From a virus: a DNA stretch of 39,629 bases. Positions 26,898 to 34,462 of this stretch are shown here, in pieces (position 1 is the stretch's first letter; each line of letters starts with the position of its first letter). A program made the translations under genes and the position numbers. The notes under the pieces are model-generated. The model saw only the letters and a list, made by a program, of their open reading frames with translations, made no database searches and was not told the origin of the DNA. The stretch is taken from positions 1-39,629 of IMG/VR virus record IMGVR_UViG_3300042881_004334; one strand, given 5' to 3'.

Positions 26898-27553
26898 AAA
26901 CGGGCATAGTTATTCCTGTATTCAATCGGCCTCAGTACGTGAAGCAATGTTTTGAATCCTTGGCATTGGCTAAGTATCCGCATGAGATTGAATTCTACGT
27001 CGTAAATGATGGAAGTTCTGATCCGACTATTCCAATCATTCTGAACGAGTTTAGGGCACAGGGTTTCCCGGTTTTTATACACAACCACCCCCGAAACTTT
27101 GGCGTTTCCAAAGCAATCCTGACTGGCTTAAACGAGGCAATAAAAAATGGATGCACTTTTTTAATGATCCTGGACAGCGACGCTATTGTAAAGCCAAACT
27201 TCTTTGAGGTTCTTTTCGACCTTAAACTTCGGTTTTTGGGAAATATTGTTTCCGGGTTTAATACTCAGACAGTTGATTCAAAGACCTTGCAAATAAGGCA
27301 TAAGACCATTGATTCTTTTGGCGATTACGTTACTAAAAAGACTATTGGAGGAATCAATATGTTTTTCAATTTGCCGCAGTTTCAGACCATTGTTTTTCCT
27401 GCGCTAAAAAGCTCCGGACATTGGGATTGGAATGTTTGTTCCCGAAGCAAATCCCCTTTTATTGTTTCAAAGCCTTCAGTCGTTCAGCATATTGGAATCG
27501 AAGAAGGCAAACACTTAAAAAATCCAGATATAGCTTTTGACTTCGATGAATAA
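26894..27553 (+). CDS. Glycosyltransferase family 2
   Basis: A 219-aa GT-A enzyme starting MKTGIVIPVFNRPQYVKQCF. It shows the GT2 signatures: 'VIPVFNR', 'EFYVVNDGSSDPTIPIILN', 'NHPRNFGVSKAILTGLNEAI' and 'CTFLMILDSDAIVKPNFFEV' (the DSD acidic motif). Its product is a sugar transfer to an unknown acceptor. The 3' end overlaps the next gene. No membrane segment, so it acts in the cytoplasm. Confidence 0.9.
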   Translation: MKTGIVIPVFNRPQYVKQCFESLALAKYPHEIEFYVVNDGSSDPTIPIILNEFRAQGFPVFIHNHPRNFGVSKAILTGLNEAIKNGCTFLMILDSDAIVKPNFFEVLFDLKLRFLGNIVSGFNTQTVDSKTLQIRHKTIDSFGDYVTKKTIGGINMFFNLPQFQTIVFPALKSSGHWDWNVCSRSKSPFIVSKPSVVQHIGIEEGKHLKNPDIAFDFDE

Positions 27554-28241
27554 CATTGTATTACAGCCTCACGGGATTGGGGACCATATCTTTTGCCAAC
27601 AACTGATTAAAGAGATTGCCAATGGTCCTATAGTGTGGCCGGTGCTTGATAAGTTCTTGCCAGGGCTGAAAGCAGCTTACCCGGATATAACATGGATTCC
27701 TACTGGCATTATTCCCGGAACCTGGGAAAATATTAAAAGGGACCAAGCAATCCAGAACAATCGAATAATCCCTATCCGGTTTGCTGATCAGATTCAAAGA
27801 GTGCCCTATCAATTCTGCATGAGGTCCAAGTACGATATGTACCAACTTGATTGGAAGACATGGAACCATTCAACTTATTGCAGAAACATGGAAAAAGAAC
27901 TGCATCTTTTTGATTTGGTTGTTTCAAATCCAGATGAACCGTTTTGCCTTGTCAATCGAAACTTTACCAGCGTAGGCAATAAAGCCGTTCAAATAAAACC
28001 TGATTCTGGGTTGCAGATTGTCGAAATGCAAGAGTATTCAGGATTCAGTTTGTTTGATTGGTCCTTGGTTATTGAAAAAGCCACAGAGATTCACACCGTC
28101 AGCACTTCAATCATTTACCTTTTGGAATTGCTTGAATTAAAGTGCAAAGACCCGCATATTTACATCCGCAGACCTGATGAGTCAAACCACAAAAATTATG
28201 ACTACATACTGCGAAAACACAATTACCAGCTTATGAATTAG
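27546..28241 (+). CDS. Glycosyltransferase, GT-B-like (heptosyltransferase-like)
   Basis: A 231-aa protein, start taken as ATG 27546 (MNNIVLQPHGIGDHIFCQQL), which gives a typical nucleotide-sugar-type N-terminus. 'GIGDHIFCQQLIKEIANGPI' and 'VEMQEYSGFSLFDWSLVIEK ... EIHTVSTSIIYLLELLELKC' resemble GT9 (ADP-heptose:LPS heptosyltransferase-like) enzymes in miniature. Family is moderately certain. It closes the plus-strand island and is followed by an intrinsic terminator. Confidence 0.7.
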   Translation: MNNIVLQPHGIGDHIFCQQLIKEIANGPIVWPVLDKFLPGLKAAYPDITWIPTGIIPGTWENIKRDQAIQNNRIIPIRFADQIQRVPYQFCMRSKYDMYQLDWKTWNHSTYCRNMEKELHLFDLVVSNPDEPFCLVNRNFTSVGNKAVQIKPDSGLQIVEMQEYSGFSLFDWSLVIEKATEIHTVSTSIIYLLELLELKCKDPHIYIRRPDESNHKNYDYILRKHNYQLMN

Positions 28242-28267
28242 TGTTAATAGGGTTTTACGAAAAGAAA

Positions 28268-28296
28268 GGGCCGGAAATATTTTTCGGCTTTTTTTA
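28268..28296 (+). terminator. Intrinsic terminator of the modification island
   Basis: GCCGGAAA pairs with TTTTCGGC (28270-28288), preceded by GGG and followed by seven T. It closes the plus-strand island; the next (minus) gene stops at 28294 inside its U-run, so both units end here. Confidence 0.8.
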
Positions 28297-29325
28297 TGGC
28301 ATCTTCTGCACCTGCTGAATCAAAGCGGAATCCTCACAATTAAAACAAAGCGTTTCCCGATCAAGGTTCAACTGCCTTGCCCATCCTTTTAGGGCAGCCT
28401 GATATTCCTGCAGAAACGTAGCTTGGTTTCTTTCGGTTATTTCACGGTTACCCTGGGTGAAATAGTTGAACCGTTGCGATGCCAATTTGGTTCGCAGGAT
28501 TTCAGCGCATAGCAATCTGGCCCAGGCATCTACTAAGTAATTCCTTTCCGAACAAATAAACGAATCCAGACTGCACATTAGTTCTGCATCCCAATAAATC
28601 CCTGATTGGTTGTCGTTGTTCCAATTTACGCCTAAGCCATAATCAAGAGGAGCCGAAATAGGAAAGTTTGACCATCCTTGGGTAAACCACCATGAAAACC
28701 GTGTTGCGCATTCCTGGTTAAACCATCCCCATCCATAATCAATAAAAGCACCGTTCAGCGTTGGAAGGTTTGTACAGTCAACCAACTGGGCAATGTTGAT
28801 TTTGTCGAAATCTGAATACAGGATTTGGTTTATTGGTATGGTGTTCATGCCAGGAACCACGGTCGCTTCCTTTTCGTACAGCAACTTGCAATCCTGAGCC
28901 TGAAAGTATTTGATTGTGATTTCCACATCAACTTCCCCGGAATTATAGACATAAGCATTTTTAACCCGAAGCCCGATGTACTTACCTCCAGCAATCGAAG
29001 CAAAGATCCCCTTGTATTTCGCTTCTGGTCCAACGGGGTCGATCTGCTGCCATTGCTGATTGAAGACCTTTGAGGTCTGAAAAATAACCTGGTCCAGTCT
29101 GGCGTTTGCCATATCCGCTAAAACAGTCTGAATGTCGGTCTTGAGCTTCTGGTAAGCCTGGCGTTGAACGGATGCCCAAACGCCCAGGTAGGTTACCTGA
29201 TCCTGACTGGCAATCTTTTCCAGTAGTTCAGAGGACATACCCGGATAGTCATTGATCCACAAACCTGAAATAGGTTCTTCAGTTGTGCAGGAGCGGAGTC
29301 CGATAAAGTCAGTTAAACAGGACAT
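28294..29325 (-). CDS. Virion protein, 343 aa, probable head or tail structural protein
   Basis: It begins MSCLTDFIGLRSCTTEEPIS and is soluble, with an N-terminal helical part (about 30-90, 'LLEKIASQDQVTYLGVWASV') and a beta-rich middle ('KYIGLRVKNAYVYNSGEVDV', 'YFQAQDCKLLYEKEATVVPG'), ending in helical 'FLQEYQAALKGWARQLNLDR'. No family recognised, but size, composition and place between virion blocks suggest a structural protein, perhaps a head or tail adaptor. The MSCL start recalls the 132-aa virion-like protein at 5294-5692. Confidence 0.65.
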   Translation of the reverse strand: MSCLTDFIGLRSCTTEEPISGLWINDYPGMSSELLEKIASQDQVTYLGVWASVQRQAYQKLKTDIQTVLADMANARLDQVIFQTSKVFNQQWQQIDPVGPEAKYKGIFASIAGGKYIGLRVKNAYVYNSGEVDVEITIKYFQAQDCKLLYEKEATVVPGMNTIPINQILYSDFDKINIAQLVDCTNLPTLNGAFIDYGWGWFNQECATRFSWWFTQGWSNFPISAPLDYGLGVNWNNDNQSGIYWDAELMCSLDSFICSERNYLVDAWARLLCAEILRTKLASQRFNYFTQGNREITERNQATFLQEYQAALKGWARQLNLDRETLCFNCEDSALIQQVQKMP

Positions 29326-29360
29326 GGCAGAAAGTTTTTGCGAAAATAGGAGAAATATTT

Positions 29361-29391
29361 TTGGTGGTGAATGAAACCTTTTATACTTTTG
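29361..29391 (+). promoter_or_regulatory. Bacteroidota-type promoter
   Basis: TTG (29361-29363), 20 nt, then TACTTTTG (29384-29391) with TTGCG after it, 31 nt before ATG 29423. It drives the 62-aa gene and then the UUCG terminator. Confidence 0.75.
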
Positions 29392-29422
29392 TTGCGTTAG
29401 AGATCAAAAACAAAACAAAGTC

Positions 29423-29611
29423 ATGAACATCTACGAAGTAATATACAGCGACGGCAAAACAGTTCTTGAAACATTTGCAGCTGATAACCTAACAGAAGCA
29501 AAGGCAAAAGCCAAAGAGAACCGGAGAAACTACAAAACAGCCCACTACCTGGTTCGCAGATGCTACCAAAGAGGCATCCGGGCAAATTCAGGAGAATCTT
29601 TCTGGCACTAA
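29423..29611 (+). CDS. Small hypothetical protein, 62 aa
   Basis: It begins MNIYEVIYSDGKTVLETFAA and looks like a small alpha/beta protein with 'DNLTEAKAKAKENRRNYKTA' and a basic C-terminus (VRRCYQRGIRANSGESFWH). It has its own promoter and terminator and lies alone on the plus strand among virion genes, so it is an independent (moron-like) unit. No family recognised. Confidence 0.65.
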   Translation: MNIYEVIYSDGKTVLETFAADNLTEAKAKAKENRRNYKTAHYLVRRCYQRGIRANSGESFWH

Positions 29612-29615
29612 AACC

Positions 29616-29635
29616 AGCCCTTCGGGGCTTTTTTT
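29616..29635 (+). terminator. UUCG terminator abutting the next ATG
   Basis: AGCCC, TTCG, GGGCT then T-run (29616-29635). The following gene's ATG is at 29636, so its mRNA must come from read-through, from antitermination or from a start in the U-run. Confidence 0.9.
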
Positions 29636-29842
29636 ATGAAAAAAACTAAAAGTTGCGCCGGTTGTAGGGCTTTAATTCACTATCAAACTGGCGGGTTTAG
29701 GTGCTATTTATCAAAGCAAATTGTAGAAACCGAAACCGAAGTTTTAGATCGAAGATTAGATGCCTATGTCAGACACGCTCCGGTTGAAGATTGTAAGGTA
29801 AAAACCGTAAAAGAAATGGTAAAAAAATCCTTGCTTGGTTAA
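29636..29842 (+). CDS. Small Cys-rich protein, 68 aa
   Basis: It begins MKKTKSCAGCRALIHYQTGG and contains CxxC (CAGC) with further Cys in 'GGFRCYLSKQIVETE' and 'APVEDCKVKTVKEM', suggesting a zinc-binding fold. No family recognised. The start codon directly follows the terminator U-run of the preceding gene, and no separate promoter is seen. Confidence 0.55.
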   Translation: MKKTKSCAGCRALIHYQTGGFRCYLSKQIVETETEVLDRRLDAYVRHAPVEDCKVKTVKEMVKKSLLG

Positions 29843-29848
29843 GTGCGC

Positions 29849-30079
29849 CTAAGCCCTCTTAAACTTTTTCGCCTTACTCTTTACTGATTTCTTGCCAACA
29901 CATCCCCATGCTTGCCTTGAAAGGTCGTTGGCGCATGGTGGATTCTTGCACTTCTTTATTCCTGATGACCTTGCACAGTAATTATCTCCCTTTTTGGTTC
30001 CCGGAGAAATAGAATAGCCTTTCGCCCCAAAACTTCTGGTTTTACCGTTTACCGTTGCTTTGAATTTCTTTTCTGCCAT
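29849..30079 (-). CDS. Small basic Cys-containing protein, 76 aa
   Basis: It begins MAEKKFKATVNGKTRSFGAK and is Lys-rich with several Cys ('NYCARSSGIKKCKNPPCAND', 'QAWGCVGKK'). The pattern resembles small phage proteins of unknown function that I have seen near head genes; a structural-DNA or metal-binding role is possible. It sits after the head-morphogenesis gene on the minus strand. Confidence 0.6.
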   Translation of the reverse strand: MAEKKFKATVNGKTRSFGAKGYSISPGTKKGDNYCARSSGIKKCKNPPCANDLSRQAWGCVGKKSVKSKAKKFKRA

Positions 30080-30095
30080 AGTGCGAAGATATGGT

Positions 30096-30968
30096 TTACT
30101 TCAATCCTGCCAATCCCCTTTTTTGAGCCAAAAGGTATTGGGTCTTTGTAATCGGATAAATGTCGTGGCGGCAACCAAATCCACCTAAAAAGGAAAAAAT
30201 AGTAACTTCATTGGTCCCAGGCATTCTGCCATCCCAGCCTTTGAGTTTTGCCCAAGATTGAACCTCTGACTTTTTGAAGTAACGTCCTGCTCTTGCTTTG
30301 CAGAATTGCCGGGAATCTTCGATTAGCGTTCCTGCGTAGAAATAATATTGCAGATTCAAGTCTGTGGCTATGGTCTGATTGTATTCCCTGGAGAAGCCCA
30401 TTATTGAATCCGATGTGGTTTGTTTTATGTAACGCTCCAAATAAGCTTTCTGCTGTGGCGTTCCTTCAATGAAGTTTTTTAGAACCTTCTGCAATTCAGT
30501 ACGATTTGTTTGTCCGGCTGCATTTGCATTTAGCACCTCCGTTATCGCATTCTTAAAATTCTCCTTAATCTCCCCGCCAATCAATCGATCCCTGACCACT
30601 GAAATATTGGCCTTCAAAATTTCTTGGTACAATTCTTCCTTAGCATTATAGCCATCAATCAAAGTGCTGAAATAACTGTCCGAAAGATTCTTGATTTCCC
30701 GGAACCCTTTGACCAAATCCTGAACCTGTTTAATGTACTCCGGATTTGTTGAAATCGTTGCTGCGATCTGATTTTTGAGAGAAATAATCGCCCGGATGTT
30801 TGCGGCCCTGTTTTTTGGGTCCAGCGGAATGTCGTTGGTCAGTTCAATAACCTGATTCGACAAGTCTTTGAAGACAACCGGTAAACTGTCATCCATCTGC
30901 TTTTCAAGCGATGCCTGAAGCCTCTGAATCTCCCGGATTATTTCAAGCTGCCTGTCGGTTACTGCCAT
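30096..30968 (-). CDS. Minor head / head morphogenesis protein (SPP1 gp7 / Mu F-like)
   Basis: A 290-aa protein starting MAVTDRQLEIIREIQRLQAS, helical for about 190 residues, with the C-terminal signature 'LIEDSRQFCKARAGRYFKKS' and 'GGFGCRHDIYPITKTQ' typical of phage head morphogenesis (Phage_Mu_F) domains. It would be a minor capsid protein or part of the injection apparatus, next to the portal in many phages. Here a methyltransferase gene separates it from the portal. A -7 box at 30973-30980 precedes the ATG by 4 nt, so it may be expressed from a near-leaderless mRNA. Confidence 0.85.
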   Translation of the reverse strand: MAVTDRQLEIIREIQRLQASLEKQMDDSLPVVFKDLSNQVIELTNDIPLDPKNRAANIRAIISLKNQIAATISTNPEYIKQVQDLVKGFREIKNLSDSYFSTLIDGYNAKEELYQEILKANISVVRDRLIGGEIKENFKNAITEVLNANAAGQTNRTELQKVLKNFIEGTPQQKAYLERYIKQTTSDSIMGFSREYNQTIATDLNLQYYFYAGTLIEDSRQFCKARAGRYFKKSEVQSWAKLKGWDGRMPGTNEVTIFSFLGGFGCRHDIYPITKTQYLLAQKRGLAGLK

Positions 30969-30972
30969 GCAC

Positions 30973-30980
30973 CAAAAGTA
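30973..30980 (-). promoter_or_regulatory. -7 element 4 nt before the head morphogenesis gene
   Basis: The minus strand reads TACTTTTG, then 4 nt, then ATG 30966-30968. No matching TTG is seen at 17-23 nt. It is one of the near-leaderless cases. Confidence 0.45.
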
Positions 30981-31010
30981 AAATAATTTTTCTGGTTTGA
31001 GATTTGTTTG

Positions 31011-31018
31011 TAGTTTTG
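31011..31018 (+). promoter_or_regulatory. -7 element before the DNA methyltransferase gene
   Basis: TAGTTTTG with TTGCAAT following, 7 nt before ATG 31026. The upstream TTG spacing (11 nt) is poor. Confidence 0.45.
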
Positions 31019-31025
31019 TTGCAAT

Positions 31026-31808
31026 ATGACGGCAAACATTTACTTAGGGGATTGCCACGACGTTTTGAAAAAAATTGAAACAGGCAGCATTGATTTAATG
31101 TTGACAGATCCGCCTTATGCGGTGACTCAAAATCAATGGGATGTAGAAATACCGTTGGCCAAACTATGGGAGGAGTGGGAGCGGGTCGTGAAGCCAAATG
31201 GAGCATTTATTTTTACTTCTCAATTCCCCTTTACTATTGATCTAATACTTTCTAAAAAGGACTTGTTTCGTTATGATTTAATTTGGTACAAGCCTCTTGG
31301 ATCAGGTTATCTCAATGCCAACAAAATGCCCATGAGAAACCATGAACACATTCTGGTTTTTTACAGAAAGTTACCTACCTATAATCCACAAAAAGGAATT
31401 GGCGAAAGAAAAAGGTTTAATAGAAAACACGACAGAAACGGACCCAATTATGGCAGATTTGCGACAGAGGAAACAAGTAATTTTTATGACGACAAAGGGA
31501 TGAGAAATCCACAAAGTGTAATTGAATTTAGCAATGGGGACAGAACTTCTGAAAGCGACCATCCAACTCAAAAACCGATAGCACTTTTTCAATATTTAAT
31601 CAAAACCTACTCCAACCCCGGAGATACTGTTTTTGATGGATATTTAGGAAGCGGGACCTGTGCCCATGCAGCAATATCAGAGGGGAGAAGTTTTGTCGGC
31701 TCCGAGAAAGACCCCGACTACTTTGCCGCTGCCAAAAAGCGGATTGAAAACCACGTTAAGCAACTTCCATTATTTGGCCCTGTGCCGACAATCAATTTCT
31801 TTGATTAA
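31026..31808 (+). CDS. DNA methyltransferase (N6-adenine or N4-cytosine)
   Basis: A 260-aa enzyme starting MTANIYLGDCHDVLKKIETG. It shows the order of a beta-class DNA methyltransferase: catalytic DPPY ('LMLTDPPYAVTQNQWD', about 30-37) near the start, then 'TQKPIALFQYLIKTYSNPGD' and the SAM motif 'FDGYLGSGTCAHAA' near the end. A target domain lies between. It would modify phage DNA to escape host restriction; no matching endonuclease is present, so it is an orphan. It is inserted on the plus strand between two minus-strand virion genes. Confidence 0.92.
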   Translation: MTANIYLGDCHDVLKKIETGSIDLMLTDPPYAVTQNQWDVEIPLAKLWEEWERVVKPNGAFIFTSQFPFTIDLILSKKDLFRYDLIWYKPLGSGYLNANKMPMRNHEHILVFYRKLPTYNPQKGIGERKRFNRKHDRNGPNYGRFATEETSNFYDDKGMRNPQSVIEFSNGDRTSESDHPTQKPIALFQYLIKTYSNPGDTVFDGYLGSGTCAHAAISEGRSFVGSEKDPDYFAAAKKRIENHVKQLPLFGPVPTINFFD

Positions 31809-33607
31809 ACCACCTCAACTAACGGCACAATCCCGGCTTTCACATCCTTCTGCTTTGCAATAGCCTTTTCGTTCAGGTCTTTTCGCTGTTCGGACCTTGG
31901 TTTTAAAATCCAATCCGGGTTTTCCTCCATGAGTTCGTTTACGAATAGTTCAAGGTAGGTCGACAAAATGAAATCCAAGGCAGAACAACCACCTGAATCC
32001 CTTGTTAAGACCTTTTCATCCACGGTTTTATTTGGCAATGGGTCAAGTGCTGTCAGGGCTTTCATTAGCTTTAACTGCATTGAGTCGGTGCCATAGATTT
32101 TCTCAGTGTAGTCGTACTCCAAACCTTTGATAATAACCGGATTGAAACCGTCTTTTAAGGCTTTGCCTAATTGGTCTGCAATCATTTCAGCAGATAGGAT
32201 GTCGAAGTCAGTTGGAACTGTAATGACTGGTTTTGCGGCCAAGAATTTCTCATCTGTAAATCCGGTGTTTTCGCCAATGATTCCAAGGGCAATAAGCCTT
32301 TGACCGTACATTATCATTGATGAACGGATATACACCGAAGCCAGATGCACTGCAACCTGGTAAAAGAAAGTATTGATTTCTTTGCGGTCGTATTGCTTTG
32401 CGAGTCCTGACTGGGCAGCAGGAACAACCGAAAGAAGTTCCAAACCAATAGCCTGAAAACCCCTGAAGATGTTGTTTTCGATATCCTCTTTTTGCGCTTT
32501 GAGGGATTCAGTGTCCCGGGTAACATATCCAGCCGGAGGAGTTGGAACCGTTGCTACTGATGGATTCAGAGCGTTGGGAACCTGAGCATTGATGACAATT
32601 TCAGTAAAGGGGGAACCTTCGCTTTGGCCCGTTCCGTTACAATCCCCACACTTTGTTTGTTCGTTTTTATTATTGACACTAAATCCAGTGCCACGACAGG
32701 TTTTGCACTTTTGGCCTCCAATCCTCCATTTCTGAGGATTTCCGTGCATAGCCCAATTTATTATCAGGTCTGAGTGCCTGTAAAGCACCTCATCCCATGC
32801 TGGTAAACATGGGCTTAAAATGCTGTCGTAAACCCTTTGGCCTTCTTCGATTTCTTTAATGATGAACCCGACATCAACAACAGGCAATACAGGGCTTTCG
32901 AATTCGTAATTGTAATAAACAAAAACATCCTCGTCGTACTTGTAAGCCTTGGTTTGCCTAATCAGCGCAAAACCGTTTTTATCAACGGCTAAAAACTGAT
33001 CCCATTTAACCTGTTCTTTATCTTTCCATTTGCCAAAGCGGACAACAATCATGTCGTCCCTTTTATAGACTATGTCCTCTGAACAAAATATCTGAGGATA
33101 AGGGAATTTCGGGTCAAATACTGGATTTTCAGGGTTTTTCTTGATTTCTTCAAGGTTAGGCAAGAAAAGAACTACTGCATTTGGGTCTTTGAGATATTCC
33201 TTTAAGAAAGGGCCAAAAAGCCAAGCTGATAGCTTCCCAAACTTTGGCACATTGCCTTCGACATACTTCGAAAGGCTGTTTTCTTCCGTTACTCCGGTTT
33301 CTGCAACATTTTCGTTAAACCGGATTTTCCAATCGTCTGCCTGACTGATTTTCTGAAGGGTGGTGTAAACCCTTCCGGTACACATCATTGTGACCGATGT
33401 CCACCTTTTATCCCGATAGGCTTTTGCCCAAGATTCTTCGCCTGGGTGCTGATGCTCAAGTAAATGCTCAGGATAGTGTTCGGAGAAATGCGGGTAAAGG
33501 CTTTCAGCAATTTCCCTTATTTCTTCGCCAAATTCATCCTTCCCATCCCTGTAATCAGGGTGGTTTAAAGCCTCAATGGCTATCCTAAGCATTACTTCTG
33601 AGATCAT
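31805..33607 (-). CDS. Portal protein with DnaJ-like zinc motif
   Basis: A 600-aa protein starting MISEVMLRIAIEALNHPDYR. Size, order (next to head and tail genes) and the mixed helical/beta profile are those of a portal, the dodecameric ring through which DNA is packaged. In the middle, 'CKTCRGTG' and 'CGDCNGTG' (about residues 306-330) form two CxxCxGxG zinc knuckles like those of DnaJ, an unusual insertion for a portal. Just C-terminal are 'LNPSVATVPTPPAGYVT' and a long helical region. The portal call is by length, position and general pattern; no exact family was recognised. Confidence 0.7.
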   Translation of the reverse strand: MISEVMLRIAIEALNHPDYRDGKDEFGEEIREIAESLYPHFSEHYPEHLLEHQHPGEESWAKAYRDKRWTSVTMMCTGRVYTTLQKISQADDWKIRFNENVAETGVTEENSLSKYVEGNVPKFGKLSAWLFGPFLKEYLKDPNAVVLFLPNLEEIKKNPENPVFDPKFPYPQIFCSEDIVYKRDDMIVVRFGKWKDKEQVKWDQFLAVDKNGFALIRQTKAYKYDEDVFVYYNYEFESPVLPVVDVGFIIKEIEEGQRVYDSILSPCLPAWDEVLYRHSDLIINWAMHGNPQKWRIGGQKCKTCRGTGFSVNNKNEQTKCGDCNGTGQSEGSPFTEIVINAQVPNALNPSVATVPTPPAGYVTRDTESLKAQKEDIENNIFRGFQAIGLELLSVVPAAQSGLAKQYDRKEINTFFYQVAVHLASVYIRSSMIMYGQRLIALGIIGENTGFTDEKFLAAKPVITVPTDFDILSAEMIADQLGKALKDGFNPVIIKGLEYDYTEKIYGTDSMQLKLMKALTALDPLPNKTVDEKVLTRDSGGCSALDFILSTYLELFVNELMEENPDWILKPRSEQRKDLNEKAIAKQKDVKAGIVPLVEVV

Positions 33608-33612
33608 TTCAG

Positions 33613-34458
33613 TTAGGCGGTAACAGTTACAACAACATCAAGAGTGCCATACACGCATCCGGTTTCGCTGGTTACCACAACCGTCAGGGTATATACCCCG
33701 GTTTCGATTGGGTTCAATTCCAGCTCTGCGGTTGTTTCATCGATTGTAGCCCCCAAAGCATCCACAACGTCCTCTTCTGAACCTAAAGACCAAACGATAT
33801 CCGGCAAAGAGCCTGATGGTAGGGACTGATTCAAAGTGGCCGTGTAAGCTGTGGTGTCACCTGATGAAATAGTGGTTGAGATGGTGTCAATTCCGTCAAT
33901 TTCGTAGGACAAACCTTCGAGAAGAACATCTGTATTAAATACCACAGGAACCGGATTGTCGTCAGATACCCATTTCACGGTTACCTGACCCATGATAAAC
34001 TGAGTCAAGTCGTCCTGAATAACAGGATCCCCGATGACAGTTACTTGATTCCCGGCAGCATTCCAGACCTGAGCAGGAGTGAAGTACCAGAAATCGTAGT
34101 TCTGAGAGGTGCGCAGGATTTTATTGTAAAAATCAATATTGCCCTGACCCATAATCTGAAGGTCGTTGATATTGACAGTATGCGTTTTCGCACCAGGGCG
34201 ATTGATACGCATTCCTGATCCTGGCAGTTCAGCAGTTTCCGGTCTTGGCTTTTCCCCTGAAGTATTCAGAATCAGAAAGGCATTTCCGGCAAGTTGTTGC
34301 TCCCAAAGTGAATCCTGCAAAGCCGTAGCCGTTGAGGTATCAATCTGAGAACGTACGCTTTTCTTAGTAAGGGCAAAGGCAATAATCCTTCCCTTTTCGT
34401 TTACGTCGCACGGAGGGTTGCGATAGCAGCCATCAGATGGACAGTTGGTTTGAAACAT
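33613..34458 (-). CDS. Major tail protein candidate with Ig-like C-terminal domain
   Basis: A 281-aa protein starting MFQTNCPSDGCYRNPPCDVN. The N-terminal two thirds are mixed alpha/beta, as in tail tube proteins; the last ~80 residues ('DTISTTISSGDTTAYTATLN ... IETGVYTLTVVVTSETGCVY') look like a bacterial Ig/PKD-like beta-sandwich, often fused to phage tail tube and decoration proteins. It lies between the portal and the large tail proteins. Tail-tube identity is inferred; it might be another tail or decoration protein. Confidence 0.6.
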   Translation of the reverse strand: MFQTNCPSDGCYRNPPCDVNEKGRIIAFALTKKSVRSQIDTSTATALQDSLWEQQLAGNAFLILNTSGEKPRPETAELPGSGMRINRPGAKTHTVNINDLQIMGQGNIDFYNKILRTSQNYDFWYFTPAQVWNAAGNQVTVIGDPVIQDDLTQFIMGQVTVKWVSDDNPVPVVFNTDVLLEGLSYEIDGIDTISTTISSGDTTAYTATLNQSLPSGSLPDIVWSLGSEEDVVDALGATIDETTAELELNPIETGVYTLTVVVTSETGCVYGTLDVVVTVTA

Positions 34459-34462
34459 TGTA

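Noticed and set aside
31026-31808. A restriction-modification system
   Set aside because: Only the methyltransferase is present; neighbours are virion genes, so it is an orphan enzyme.
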